A DNA stretch of 64,000 nucleotides from Pseudomaricurvus hydrocarbonicus (GCF_011602365.1 NZ_JAAONZ010000013.1:103520-167519); one strand, 5' to 3'; numbered from the stretch's first letter, positions 7,699 through 16,334 are shown. Notes: a model not told the origin generated them from the sequence alone. Numbers and translations are program-made.

Positions 7699-9531
7699 TT
7701 ACCAGTCTTCCGGAAAGACCCCGGGTACCGGAGCACCTTCGGTGGGCGCTTGCTGCGTCTTTGAGTCAGTTTCCAGTGGGCGGTAGCCAAACACCGAAAT
7801 GCTGGAAGAGCTGTGCAGTATTTGCTGCAACTGCACGACCGACGTTGCGCCCAGTTGGTTCATTCGAACTTTGTTTTGGGTTCGAAAGGGGTGGCTGGCG
7901 GTAATCAGTGCCGCGTGCTTAAAGCTTCGGCCGGCCTGACTGGTGATCAAGCCGCGCATCAGTACATTGTCAGCACCGGTTGTTTGCAGTTGTTGAACGG
8001 CAATGGCGTTGGCTTGCTGGGCGATCAGCTGGACCCCAAGCTTTGACATGCCGCGATGTTGCTTAACCCAGCGAATGACCCCTATCTTCCACTGGCGGCG
8101 ATTAGGCTGGCGTAACGCAATCAGCTCCCCGGCAGCCGCCTGAGAAGGGATATGGTGACGCCACTCGAGGCCGTAGCCGCTGTCGCTGGCATTTGAAATC
8201 TGAACCTGATACACCCGAAATTTGGAGGGCTGTGCTTCGCTGCCTGACTCCGAACCGTTTGTCGCTTTGGTCTTTGACTTGCCCCCGGCGTCATTAAAGG
8301 ACTCTGCCCATGGGTCGAATTCACCGGGTGTCGTGTGCGCCTCAAAGCGGTTGCCCGACTGGCCCTCAAGTTGGCAGGTGTCCTGAAGAAAGTGATTAAA
8401 CGGTTTCTGGTCGGCCAGGTGATAGTGCACATTGGTGAGGCCAACCACGACTTCCAGTAGGTCTTTAGACGCTTTACGAGGGTGGTTGCGATGGTACTCT
8501 TCCCCCCAGTGTTGGCGAACATGCTGCAACAATTGGGCGTTGACATGGCCCGGGACCTGAATGAGGTCGCCGGGCGCTCCGGAGGCGTAATTTCTCAGGG
8601 CGTCCAGCAAGGGCGTCAGATTCAGTACTCGCAAGCCTGGCTTTAGAGGTTGCTGTAATAAGTGTTGTGCAGCGGGTTGCGAGGCGTGTGCTTGAGACGA
8701 ATCCTGCGTCTGGCTTCTGTAACTCGGAGGCTGATCGCTTTCCAGGTCGATGCTGTACAGGTTGTTGTCAGTGTTGGCCGGATGAGCAAAGTCCACCAGT
8801 CGGCACCAGTTCTCCAGCGCCTCGTAAAGGTGTTGGACATCATTTTGACGCAGTTGGTTTGGGGTGGCTGTCTGTAACAGCAGGGTGCGCAGGTAAGCCT
8901 GCTCAATGGTGTTACCCCGCAGCCCTGTCAGCAGCGGGTCGGCAAACGTTCGTTGCGATAGGCTCAACTGTTCGGCCAGGTAGAAAAGTGTGTTGAGTTC
9001 CAGCCACAGTTGACTGGATATTTGCGTGTAAATCTGCGAATTGCGCAGAAATTGCAGGCCAATGCCGCTGATGGCGCGATGTATTGCCAATCCCAGCTGA
9101 GTCAGTGAGTCATCTTTAAGTTTGCCGCCATGGTTTTTGAGTAGCAGGTCCCTGATGACCAGGCAGTAGCCATTACTCAGGTGTTTTTGCAGGGCCTGGG
9201 CAATCACAGCGGCTTTTTTGGCGCTTTCCGGGAGAATCACGGGCTGTCCCAGAAACGTTTGTGACAGGCCCTGAATGCATTGTTGAACGTAGGGTCGCAA
9301 ACGCTCGAGGATATCCAGTCGGTTGCTGGGGGGGGTGTCAAGTCGGCAGATTTCTGGCAAGGCTTGATACAGCAATACGCTGGTGTTGTTGATGCGGGTG
9401 GTTTGCAGTTGGCTGGCCCACTCTGCAACCCGGCTGGCGCGGTTACTTTGGCAAAAATTCAGAGTGGTCTGACTCTGAGCCGGAAGGCGCAGTTTCTTAA
9501 TCAATTCCTGGATGGTCGGGGCTGAATTCAT
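7699..9531 (-). CDS. fimW: FimW-like c-di-GMP effector with C-terminal PilZ-like domain
   Basis: A 610-residue cytoplasmic protein without signal peptide or membrane segment. The first ~440 residues are mostly helical and belong to the conserved hypothetical family placed next to fimX in pseudomonads (PA4958). Residues ~470-570 have the pattern of a PilZ-type beta barrel (SGYGLEW near the start, then KIGVIRW and KLGVQLIA). In P. aeruginosa FimW is a c-di-GMP effector that promotes surface attachment through type IV pili; assignment here rests on position, length and this fold. I chose the ATG at 9531 because the sequence upstream reads as a non-conserved extension; Shine-Dalgarno support is weak. 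Confidence 0.68.
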   Translation of the reverse strand: MNSAPTIQELIKKLRLPAQSQTTLNFCQSNRASRVAEWASQLQTTRINNTSVLLYQALPEICRLDTPPSNRLDILERLRPYVQQCIQGLSQTFLGQPVILPESAKKAAVIAQALQKHLSNGYCLVIRDLLLKNHGGKLKDDSLTQLGLAIHRAISGIGLQFLRNSQIYTQISSQLWLELNTLFYLAEQLSLSQRTFADPLLTGLRGNTIEQAYLRTLLLQTATPNQLRQNDVQHLYEALENWCRLVDFAHPANTDNNLYSIDLESDQPPSYRSQTQDSSQAHASQPAAQHLLQQPLKPGLRVLNLTPLLDALRNYASGAPGDLIQVPGHVNAQLLQHVRQHWGEEYHRNHPRKASKDLLEVVVGLTNVHYHLADQKPFNHFLQDTCQLEGQSGNRFEAHTTPGEFDPWAESFNDAGGKSKTKATNGSESGSEAQPSKFRVYQVQISNASDSGYGLEWRHHIPSQAAAGELIALRQPNRRQWKIGVIRWVKQHRGMSKLGVQLIAQQANAIAVQQLQTTGADNVLMRGLITSQAGRSFKHAALITASHPFRTQNKVRMNQLGATSVVQLQQILHSSSSISVFGYRPLETDSKTQQAPTEGAPVPGVFPEDW

Positions 9532-9814
9532 TGATGATTCGTTATTAGCTGCAATTGTTCGCGAGAATTTAGTGTATTCGCCAAGCCAGGTACTTGCTCG
9601 GGGGTGCGTTTCACAGCCCGGCAATGTCCCGTCGATGCCGTTTTATCTTGTCGTTCGGGCTTCCCTGGGGCTTTCCCTTTGGCGCCTATCGAACCTTTTA
9701 TGAGCAATGAGCTCTACTGTGACTGTGTTTGTACCTTTCTTGGCCGATTTTTGCCAGCTTTCTTGAGGCTTATGCCGGTATTTTCAAGAAAAGGCCGGGA
9801 TTTGATGGCCTCCG

Positions 9815-10834
9815 TCAAAAAATCAGTGTCTTGTTCAAGGCCCCGGGTTCCTCCCGGGCTAATTTGGGCACTAGGAAGCCTGGCAGTCTGGACTGCATTT
9901 GCTGATGCAGTGCAATAGCGTCCGAGTCTGCTACCGCAAAGTGAGCGGCGCCTTGCACTTTGTCCAGCAGGTGCAGGTAATAGGGTAGTGCGCCGGCCGC
10001 AAACAGTGCTTCACTGAGTGCGATCTGGGTTTCCAGGTCGTTATTCACGCCTTGCAGCAGTACCGCCTGGTTGAGGACAGTCACTCCGGCACTGCGCAGG
10101 CGCGCGATGCTTTGGCCAACCTGATGATCCAGCTCATTGGGGTGGTTGGTGTGCAGGACCAGCACGCTTTGCAGGCGGGTGTCTGCCAGCCAGCGCAGGG
10201 TGTCGTCGGTGATGCGCTGGGGGATGACGATGGGTAGGCGGGTGTGTACCCGCAGGCGGCGTATGTGGGGGATGTCCACCAGTTGATCCACCATCCATTG
10301 CAGCTGACGGTCCGGGCTGGCGAGGGGGTCGCCACCGCTGAAAATGACTTCGCTGATGCTGCGGTCGGCACGGATTGTATCAAATACCTGGTGCCACTGC
10401 TGGCGGCTGGGGTTGTTGTCCTGATAGGGGAATTCTCGCCGGAAACAGTAGCGACAGTTTATGGCGCAATGAGGCGCCACCACCAGCAGTACCCGGCCAT
10501 GGTATTTGTGCACGAGCCCCTGAGTCGGGTTGCTGTCGGCTTCCTGCAACGGGTCGGCGCTGTAACCGGGGGTGAGTGTCAATTCATCCTGAATGGGCAG
10601 AACTTGACGCAACAACGGGTCATTCAGGTCGCCTTTGGCAATCCGGTCGAGAAAGGGCCGGGGGGCTCGCAGTTCAAACAGCTGGCAGGCTGCTTGGGCC
10701 CTGGGCAGCAGTTCAGGTGGCAGCTGCAGGTATTCCAGCAGGGTTTGCGGGTCGCGCACCGCCTGAATCAGTTCTTCCTGCCAGCTGATCTGTGGCTTGA
10801 GGGAGAGCGTTTGAACGGGGGGGCGCTGCGACAT
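9815..10834 (-). CDS. epmB: EF-P beta-lysylation protein EpmB (lysine 2,3-aminomutase)
   Basis: A radical-SAM, PLP-dependent aminomutase that converts (S)-alpha-lysine to (R)-beta-lysine for attachment to elongation factor P. From the chosen start (339 residues) the 4Fe-4S cysteines are C123, C127 and C130 (CAINCRYC), followed by the SGGDPL motif of the aminomutase fold. The frame is open for 46 further codons upstream, but alignment with E. coli EpmB (342 residues) favours the internal ATG at 10834. It is divergent from efp, its functional partner; epmA follows efp, so the three-part pathway is encoded in about 3 kb. Confidence 0.92.
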   Translation of the reverse strand: MSQRPPVQTLSLKPQISWQEELIQAVRDPQTLLEYLQLPPELLPRAQAACQLFELRAPRPFLDRIAKGDLNDPLLRQVLPIQDELTLTPGYSADPLQEADSNPTQGLVHKYHGRVLLVVAPHCAINCRYCFRREFPYQDNNPSRQQWHQVFDTIRADRSISEVIFSGGDPLASPDRQLQWMVDQLVDIPHIRRLRVHTRLPIVIPQRITDDTLRWLADTRLQSVLVLHTNHPNELDHQVGQSIARLRSAGVTVLNQAVLLQGVNNDLETQIALSEALFAAGALPYYLHLLDKVQGAAHFAVADSDAIALHQQMQSRLPGFLVPKLAREEPGALNKTLIF

Positions 10835-11211
10835 GGGTAACCCGGGTAATTTGGTGTGTGAATCGGTTGTTTGTGTTGAGACTGAAGCCTGAGGCTCAAT
10901 AACGCTTTGGTTCCGGCTCCACCAGGGTCGGGACATCCTGCCAGCGAGCCCAAAAAAGGCTTTAGGTGTCATGGTGACCAGTCTGCAAGCCGCCAGTATA
11001 CCAAGTTTCGCACCATGAGGCCGAGGTGCGTGTATCTTCAGCGGTGCTGGTTATCTTCTGCGTATGGCTGCGCTATAATGCGCCTCTTTGAAGAATACGC
11101 TGCGTCAGCGATGGCGCGTATTGTACCGTGGGCCGGGTTGCCAGAGTGCTGTTTGCAGTCGGGGAACAGCCGCGGTATAGAACACTTGAACCGGAAAAGA
11201 TGAGATAAACC
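10835..11211. promoter_or_regulatory. epmB-efp divergent region with efp promoter
   Basis: A 377-bp spacer. A perfect TATAAT at 11074-11079 lies on the plus strand, with only a poor -35 (TTATCT, 17-bp spacing). It would give efp a 5' leader of ~125 nt ending in the weak AAAAGATGAGATAAACC ribosome binding region. No gene is seen, apart from the possible N-terminal extension of epmB up to 10972. Confidence 0.5.
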
Positions 11212-11784
11212 ATGGGTACATACTCCACGAATGAATTCCGCAGTGGCATGAAGGTGATGCTGGATGGCGAACCTTGTGCCATTCTGGAAAACGAATTTGT
11301 TAAACCAGGTAAAGGCCAGGCCTTCAACCGCGTCAGATTGCGCAACCTGAACTCTGGTCGGGTCTGGGAGCGCACCTTCAAGTCCGGCGAATCTCTGGAA
11401 GCGGCGGATGTGATGGACCACAGCATGGAGTATCTGTACACCGATGGTGAATTCTGGCATTTCATGGAGCCTGATACTTTCGAGCAGCATCAGGCGGATG
11501 CCAAAGCCGTAGGCGACAGCGCCAAGTGGCTGAAAGAGCAGGACACGGTTATTGTGACACTGTATAACGGTGCGCCTTTGGCGGTGACCCCGCCAAATCA
11601 CGTCGATCTGGAAATAGTGGAGACCGACCCTGGTCTGAAAGGCGATACCGCCAACGGTGGCACCAAGCCTGCGACCCTGTCTACCGGTGCGGTAGTGAAG
11701 GTGCCTCTGTTCCTGTCCACCGGGGAAGTGATTCGTGTGGACACTCGCAACGGTGAGTATCAGGGCCGCGCTAAAGAGTCATAA
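11212..11784 (+). CDS. efp: Elongation factor P
   Basis: The 190-residue translation factor relieves ribosome stalling at polyproline stretches. Three beta-barrel domains are expected for this length. The modified lysine is present as K34 in the loop VKPGKGQAF, the position beta-lysylated by EpmA with EpmB product in E. coli, which agrees with both modification genes flanking it. The C-terminus ends in the usual [12 protein letters not shown] block. A Rho-independent terminator follows at 11837, beyond an AAACTAG heptamer array. Confidence 0.97.
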   Translation: MGTYSTNEFRSGMKVMLDGEPCAILENEFVKPGKGQAFNRVRLRNLNSGRVWERTFKSGESLEAADVMDHSMEYLYTDGEFWHFMEPDTFEQHQADAKAVGDSAKWLKEQDTVIVTLYNGAPLAVTPPNHVDLEIVETDPGLKGDTANGGTKPATLSTGAVVKVPLFLSTGEVIRVDTRNGEYQGRAKES

Positions 11785-11792
11785 TCTCTGAG

Positions 11793-11827
11793 AAACTAGA
11801 AACTAGAAACTAGAAACTAGAAACTAG
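11793..11827. repeat. Heptamer array AAACTAG x5 (left of epmA)
   Basis: Five perfect AAACTAG units start 9 bp after the efp stop codon and lie before its terminator. The reverse complement, CTAGTTT x5, occurs at 12968-13002 on the other side of epmA, making an inverted pair with the gene between. Confidence 0.92.
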
Positions 11828-11836
11828 AAAGAAAAG

Positions 11837-11869
11837 GGTCGATGGGCGTTGGGTTCATCGGCCTTTTTT
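11837..11869 (+). terminator. Rho-independent terminator of efp
   Basis: GGTCGATG (11837-11844) pairs with CATCGGCC (11856-11863) through eight pairs including one G-U, with an 11-nt loop, followed by six T at 11864-11869. Confidence 0.8.
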
Positions 11870-11933
11870 GTCTGTGGTTTATGGGAGAGGCTATGATGTC
11901 TTTTTCTCCGTTACTTTTTTGGCAGGACTTTCA

Positions 11934-12887
11934 ATGACTTCTTCTGACTGGCGACCGTCGGCAACACTGGACGCCGTGCAGCAACGGGCTGAACTCTATC
12001 GCGGCCTGCGAGAGTTTTTTTATCAGCGTCAGGTGACCGAAGTCGACGTGCCTTCGCTATCGCGCGCGGCGGTGTCCGATCCTCACATTGACAGCATTAA
12101 CGCTCAGGTCTGCGGCGAAGCCCTGTATCTGCAAACGTCACCGGAATTTTTCATGAAGCGTTTGCTGGCGGCGGGCTGTGGTGACATTTACAGCCTCAAT
12201 AAAGCGTTTCGCAATGGCGAGGCAGGGCGCCGGCACAACCCTGAATTTACCATGCTGGAGTGGTATCGACGGGGCTGGGATGACCAGCGCTTGATGGATG
12301 AAGTGGCTGAGTTGATCGGCGCTTGTGTTGAATTGTCATCGGTGCAGCGGTTGTCTTATCGGGAAGTGTTTCAGCGTGAGCTTGGGCTGGATCCGCATAT
12401 TGCGAGTGTGGGAGAGCTGCAGCACGTTGCCCGGCAACTGTGTGATATTCAATGGGATGACGACGACAGGGATGTCTGGCTCGATGTGCTTATGACGCAT
12501 GTTATTGAGCCAGGCCTGGGCGATGGTTTGGTGCTGGTGTACGATTTTCCGGCCAGTCAGGCTGCGCTGGCGCGCTTGGGGGTGGACGCTCAGGGGCAAC
12601 AGGTTGCCAGGCGTTTTGAGGCTTACGTCGGTGGTGTTGAATTGGCGAATGGCTATTGGGAGCTGTGCGACGGTCAGGAGCAGGCGCAGCGTCTGCAAAG
12701 CGACTTGCGCAAACGCCAGGCTCTGGATTTGCCTCAATACCCCGTTGATCAACACCTGATCGAGGCGCTGACCGCGGGCCTGCCCGATTGCGCCGGCGTC
12801 GCCCTGGGTGTCGATCGCCTGCTGATGCTGACCACCGGCATCAACGACATACGCCAATTGTTGGCCTTTCCCTTCGAGCGTGTATAG
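11934..12887 (+). CDS. epmA: EF-P--(R)-beta-lysine ligase EpmA
   Basis: A 317-residue class II lysyl-tRNA synthetase-like enzyme lacking the anticodon-binding domain (also called PoxA/GenX). It activates beta-lysine with ATP and transfers it to the EF-P lysine. Motif 2 appears as FRNGEAGRRHNPEFTMLEWY and the C-terminal motif 3 as GVALGVDRLLML. The ATG at 11934 is preceded by AGGA at suitable spacing; the frame extends 22 codons upstream through the terminator of efp, which argues against the longer start. It is flanked by inverted heptamer arrays. Confidence 0.95.
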   Translation: MTSSDWRPSATLDAVQQRAELYRGLREFFYQRQVTEVDVPSLSRAAVSDPHIDSINAQVCGEALYLQTSPEFFMKRLLAAGCGDIYSLNKAFRNGEAGRRHNPEFTMLEWYRRGWDDQRLMDEVAELIGACVELSSVQRLSYREVFQRELGLDPHIASVGELQHVARQLCDIQWDDDDRDVWLDVLMTHVIEPGLGDGLVLVYDFPASQAALARLGVDAQGQQVARRFEAYVGGVELANGYWELCDGQEQAQRLQSDLRKRQALDLPQYPVDQHLIEALTAGLPDCAGVALGVDRLLMLTTGINDIRQLLAFPFERV

Positions 12888-12967
12888 CCGGACTTGATGC
12901 GGGGCGGACTGGGGAGTGATTGTTCATTATCTTTTCGTTGCAATAACGATGTGCCGGTAATCTTTTT

Positions 12968-13002
12968 CTAGTTTCTAGTTTCTAGTTTCTAGTTTCTAGT
13001 TT
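12968..13002. repeat. Heptamer array CTAGTTT x5 (right of epmA)
   Basis: Five perfect CTAGTTT units, followed by one more CTAG, end a few bases before the cysE stop codon. They are the exact reverse complement of the array at 11793-11827. Confidence 0.92.
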
Positions 13003-13009
13003 CTAGGAA

Positions 13010-13804
13010 TCAGATATTCTGATTCATGTCCATCGCCGGCTGGCTATCGAGCGTGCCGACGTCTTTCGCCGGGACACCGGCGACCACCGTGTGGGCCTTC
13101 ACGGGTTTGAGGACCACGCTGCCGGCGCAGATTTTCGCGCCTTCGCCCACTTCAATATTGCCCAGTATTTTGGCTCCGGGGCCGATCATCACGCCGGCAC
13201 GAATCTTCGGGTGACGATCGCCGGATTCTTTGCCGGTACCCCCCAGGGTGACGGATTGCATAATGGAGACGTTGTCTTCCACCACCGCGGTTTCGCCCAC
13301 CACAATACCGGTGGCGTGGTCGAGCATGATGCCTTTGCCTATCCGCGCTGCCGGGTGTAAATCGACCGAAAAAACACTGGATATGCGGTTTTGCAGAAAC
13401 AGGGCCATGTCCTTGCGATGATTGTTCCACAGCCAGTGGCCCACGCGGTGTGCCTGCAGGGCGTGAAAGCCTTTAAAGAACAAAAACGGGGTGGAGAGGT
13501 TGTCGCAGGCTGAATCCCGGTCCTGGATGGCTGTCAGGTCGGCACGCATTGCTTGGCCAATGGTGGCGTCGCTGTTCAGGGCCAGTTGCACCACTTCACG
13601 CACTTGCATGGCTGACGCCGCCGCACTCTCCAGTTTGTTGGCCAGGTGAAAGCTGAGCGCATCTTCCAGGCTGCTGTGGTTTAAAATCGTGGCGTGATAA
13701 AAGCTCGCCAGAATCGGTTCCCCGGCGGCCTGTTGTTTGGCCTCTTCGCGAATGGTCGTCCAGATCAGATCCGGCGCTGTCGCGTGTTTCAGTTTCTCCG
13801 ACAT
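13010..13804 (-). CDS. cysE: Serine O-acetyltransferase CysE
   Basis: A 264-residue enzyme that acetylates L-serine from acetyl-CoA, the committed step of cysteine synthesis. The N-terminal helical domain (~1-140) is followed by a left-handed beta-helix with hexapeptide repeats (IGKGIMLDHATGIVVGET) and the active-site DHATG histidine; VTLGGTGK and GDRHPKI match CysE. The ATG at 13804 has AGGAG nine bases upstream. The frame continues to 13963, but that part translates heptamer element C and is not real protein. The C-terminus is short relative to the feedback-regulatory tail of E. coli CysE, with an isoleucine at the end. Confidence 0.94.
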   Translation of the reverse strand: MSEKLKHATAPDLIWTTIREEAKQQAAGEPILASFYHATILNHSSLEDALSFHLANKLESAAASAMQVREVVQLALNSDATIGQAMRADLTAIQDRDSACDNLSTPFLFFKGFHALQAHRVGHWLWNNHRKDMALFLQNRISSVFSVDLHPAARIGKGIMLDHATGIVVGETAVVEDNVSIMQSVTLGGTGKESGDRHPKIRAGVMIGPGAKILGNIEVGEGAKICAGSVVLKPVKAHTVVAGVPAKDVGTLDSQPAMDMNQNI

Positions 13805-13874
13805 GAGATCGGCTCCTGCGAAAGTGAAGGCGACATTATCGCGGTTATCGGCGGTTGTGGCTAGATGAAAGAAA

Positions 13875-13968
13875 GGGGCGAGTTGACAGTAACGAGTAGA
13901 CAGGAAAACTTCACTCGCCACTCGCCACTCGCCACTCGCCACTCGCCACTCGCCACTCGCCACTCGCG
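13875..13968. repeat. Heptamer-repeat element, copy C (8 x ACTCGCC)
   Basis: Third copy, between srkA and cysE (both minus strand). The left flank GGGGCGAGTTGACAGT, then ACGAGTAGACAGGAAAA, is nearly identical to copy B. The core at 13913-13968 has seven perfect ACTCGCC units and one ACTCGCG. The right flank conserved in copies A and B is missing; srkA's 3' end follows directly. Confidence 0.88.
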
Positions 13969-13976
13969 ACTGTCTT

Positions 13977-14981
13977 TCACCAAGGCATTGACAGGGGCGG
14001 CTCCTGCAGTGCGGCCAGCTGCTCGCGCAGGGTCAGGATGTGATCCGACCAGTAGCGCTGGGTGTTAAACCACGGGAAGCTGTGAGGGAAGGCGGGGTCT
14101 TCCCAACGGCGGGCCAGCCAGGCGCTGTAGTTCATGATGCGCAGGGTGCGCAGGGATTCCACCAGATTCAGTTCGGCGCCGTTGAAACGGCAAAACTGCT
14201 GATAGCCAGCCAGGATTTTGTTCAACTGCCCCTGTTGCTGATCGCGATCATCGCCGGACAGTAACATCCACAAATCCTGTACCGCGGGACCCGTGCGGGC
14301 ATCGTCAAAGTCGACAAAGTTGGGGATGTCGTCACGCCAGAGTACGTTGCCTGGGTGACAGTCGCCGTGCAGGCGCAGAGTTTCAAAATGCGTGTCGGCA
14401 AAACGCTGTTGAATGATTTTCACCAGATCGTCGGTGAGCGTTTGGTAGGAAGTTTCCAGCTCCATGGGAATGAACTGGTTGGCCAGTAAAAATTCAGCAC
14501 TGTCCAGCGCGTACGTCTGGATGCTGATGGTGGGCCGACTTTCAAACGGTTTGAGGTGCCCCACATTGTGCATGCGCCCCAGAAAGCGGCCCATGATCTC
14601 CAGGTTGTTGAGGTTGCCCAGTTCCGGGGCGTGGCCGCCACGACGCTCAAACAGCGCAAACATGAAACCGCCGTAATCGCGGATGGTGTTGCCATTGGCA
14701 TCGGGCAGTGGCGGTACGACGGGAAGCTCGTTCTCGACCAGTTCGGCACAGAAGTCGTGCTCTTCCTGAATCTGTGCCCGCGTCCAGCGATGGGGGCGGT
14801 AAAACTTGGCGATGATCGGTTGGCTGTCTTCAATGCCCACTTGATACACCCGGTTTTCGTAGCTGTTGAGAGCCAGATTGCGGCCATCGCAGTAATAACC
14901 TTCAGCTTCGACGGCATTCAATACCGTGTCAGGGGTCAGTGCTTCGTAGGGGTGAACTGATGTCGTTTCTGAGTCGTTCAT
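13977..14981 (-). CDS. srkA: Stress response kinase A (YihE/RdoA family)
   Basis: A 334-residue aminoglycoside-phosphotransferase-fold Ser/Thr kinase. The catalytic loop is LHGDCHPGNVLW and the metal-binding motif VDFDDARTGPAVQDLW, both typical of SrkA. In E. coli this cytoplasmic kinase protects against envelope stress and MazEF-linked death; its substrate is unclear. The ATG at 14981 is preferred to a GTG three codons earlier. It lies upstream of cysE in the same direction, but element C intervenes, so co-transcription is uncertain. Confidence 0.9.
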   Translation of the reverse strand: MNDSETTSVHPYEALTPDTVLNAVEAEGYYCDGRNLALNSYENRVYQVGIEDSQPIIAKFYRPHRWTRAQIQEEHDFCAELVENELPVVPPLPDANGNTIRDYGGFMFALFERRGGHAPELGNLNNLEIMGRFLGRMHNVGHLKPFESRPTISIQTYALDSAEFLLANQFIPMELETSYQTLTDDLVKIIQQRFADTHFETLRLHGDCHPGNVLWRDDIPNFVDFDDARTGPAVQDLWMLLSGDDRDQQQGQLNKILAGYQQFCRFNGAELNLVESLRTLRIMNYSAWLARRWEDPAFPHSFPWFNTQRYWSDHILTLREQLAALQEPPLSMPW

Positions 14982-15026
14982 AGTAAGCACTTAGTCGGTT
15001 GTCTTGCCTTGGCAAGATGAGTGATA

Positions 15027-15095
15027 AAATCTGCGGTTTACAAAACTAACCGTCTATAAAAAATACCTGTCTGTAAAAAGCGCCGTCTACAAAAA
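15027..15095. repeat. Imperfect ~17-bp triplet repeat
   Basis: Three imperfect units on the theme CCGTCTATAAAAAATAC, CTGTCTGTAAAAAGCG and CCGTCTACAAAAAAG occupy ~15048-15095, directly beside the terminator of the downstream KAS III gene and forming its U-rich tail on the minus strand. Confidence 0.6.
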
Positions 15096-15097
15096 AG

Positions 15098-15120
15098 AAA
15101 GGCCCGTTGATCGGGCCTTT
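15098..15120 (-). terminator. Rho-independent terminator of the FabH-like gene
   Basis: AAAGGCCCG and CGGGCCTTT form a perfect 9-bp stem with a 5-nt loop. Read on the minus strand, the stem is followed by the T-rich stretch CTTTTTTG. It lies 26 bp past the stop codon of the gene at 15146. Confidence 0.88.
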
Positions 15121-15145
15121 ACGGATTGAGGTCGGCAGCGCACTG

Positions 15146-16273
15146 TCAGCGTTTCTTCAGTACCAGGCTGCCAATGGAATAGCCGGCCCCAAAGGAGCAG
15201 ATCAGGCCGAGATCACCGGGCTGCAGGTCTTCGTGGTGCAGGTTGAAGGCAATCAGTGAGCCCGCCGAGGCGGTATTGGCGTAGCGATCCAGTACGATCG
15301 GTGCTTCCTCGGCCGTGGCGTCCCTTCCCAGCAGGCGCTTGCTGATGAGCAGGTTCATGTTGATGTTGGCCTGGTGCAGCCACCAGCGTTTGACGTCGGC
15401 GATCTGGATGTCCAGTGATTCCAGTTGCGTGCTGATGTGTTCGGCGGCCATCGGGCACACTTCTTTAAACACTTTGCGGCCTTGCTGGATAAAGAATTTA
15501 TCCGGCGCGTAGGGATCGCTGTCGTCTGCGTAAGAGGTGTAGCCGAAATTGGAGCGGATGTTGTTGGAGTAGCTGGTGACGGTCTTGGTGTCCAGAATGT
15601 CGTAGCTGTGCTCGCTGGTGCAGGTGTCGGCGGTTTCGATCACCGTGGCGGTCGCCACGTCGCCAAAGATGAAGTGGCTGTCGCGGTCGCGCCAGTTGTT
15701 TTGCGGCGAGGTCAGTTCCGGGTTTATGGCCAGAACACACTTGGCGGTACCGGCTTTTACCATTTCATAAGCGCGCTGCAAGGCAAAGGTCGCGGCGGAA
15801 CACGCCACCAGCATATCAAAGCCGAACCCTTTAATGCCCAGTTCGTTTTGCACTTCGATGGCAATGGCCGGGTAGGAACGCTGGGTATAGGCACAGGAGA
15901 CAATCACGGCATCGACATCTTCCGGCTTTTTGTTGGCTGCAGCCAGCGCCTTGCGAGCCGCATGCAGAGCGATCTCTGCCTGATGAGAGAGCTCATCATT
16001 GCTGCGCTCTTCAAATTTAGGGCGCATGCGGTTGATGTCCAGGATGCCGTCTTTGCGGTACACAAAGCGACTTTTAATGCCGGAGGCCTTGGTGATGAAT
16101 TCGGCGCTGGAAAGAGGCTTGGCGACTAAGGTGCCAGCCTCGATTTCCGCGGCGTGCTCGGCGTTATATTTTTCCGCATAGCCGTTGTAGGCTTCCACCA
16201 ATTCTTCGTTGGTGACGGTGTTGGTAGGGGTCCATAGACCGGAACCACTGATAACTACATTTTTCTCTGACAT
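15146..16273 (-). CDS. Beta-ketoacyl-ACP synthase III family (FabH2/PA3286-like)
   Basis: A 375-residue thiolase-fold condensing enzyme. The catalytic triad is visible: Cys in MLVACSAATFA, His in WWLHQANINMN and Asn in DRYANTASAGS. It is longer than E. coli FabH (317 residues), with an insertion near residues 30-60, and resembles P. aeruginosa PA3286, which condenses octanoyl-CoA from beta-oxidation with malonyl-ACP and so shunts degradation products back to fatty acid synthesis. That substrate is inferred from family resemblance. It is a single gene with its own terminator. Confidence 0.8.
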   Translation of the reverse strand: MSEKNVVISGSGLWTPTNTVTNEELVEAYNGYAEKYNAEHAAEIEAGTLVAKPLSSAEFITKASGIKSRFVYRKDGILDINRMRPKFEERSNDELSHQAEIALHAARKALAAANKKPEDVDAVIVSCAYTQRSYPAIAIEVQNELGIKGFGFDMLVACSAATFALQRAYEMVKAGTAKCVLAINPELTSPQNNWRDRDSHFIFGDVATATVIETADTCTSEHSYDILDTKTVTSYSNNIRSNFGYTSYADDSDPYAPDKFFIQQGRKVFKEVCPMAAEHISTQLESLDIQIADVKRWWLHQANINMNLLISKRLLGRDATAEEAPIVLDRYANTASAGSLIAFNLHHEDLQPGDLGLICSFGAGYSIGSLVLKKR

Positions 16274-16334
16274 ACATGATCCCGTTCACGGCAGGTAATT
16301 TGGAGATTTTCGTTCCTCGACCGTACTCATTATA

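Noticed and set aside
13805..13963. N-terminal extension of cysE with a repeated SGEWRVA peptide
   Set aside because: It is a translation of heptamer element C, and the ATG at 13804 has a good ribosome binding site.
15425..16129. Long ORFs opposite the FabH-like gene and many other real genes
   Set aside because: They are antisense shadows of confidently identified genes in a GC-rich genome.
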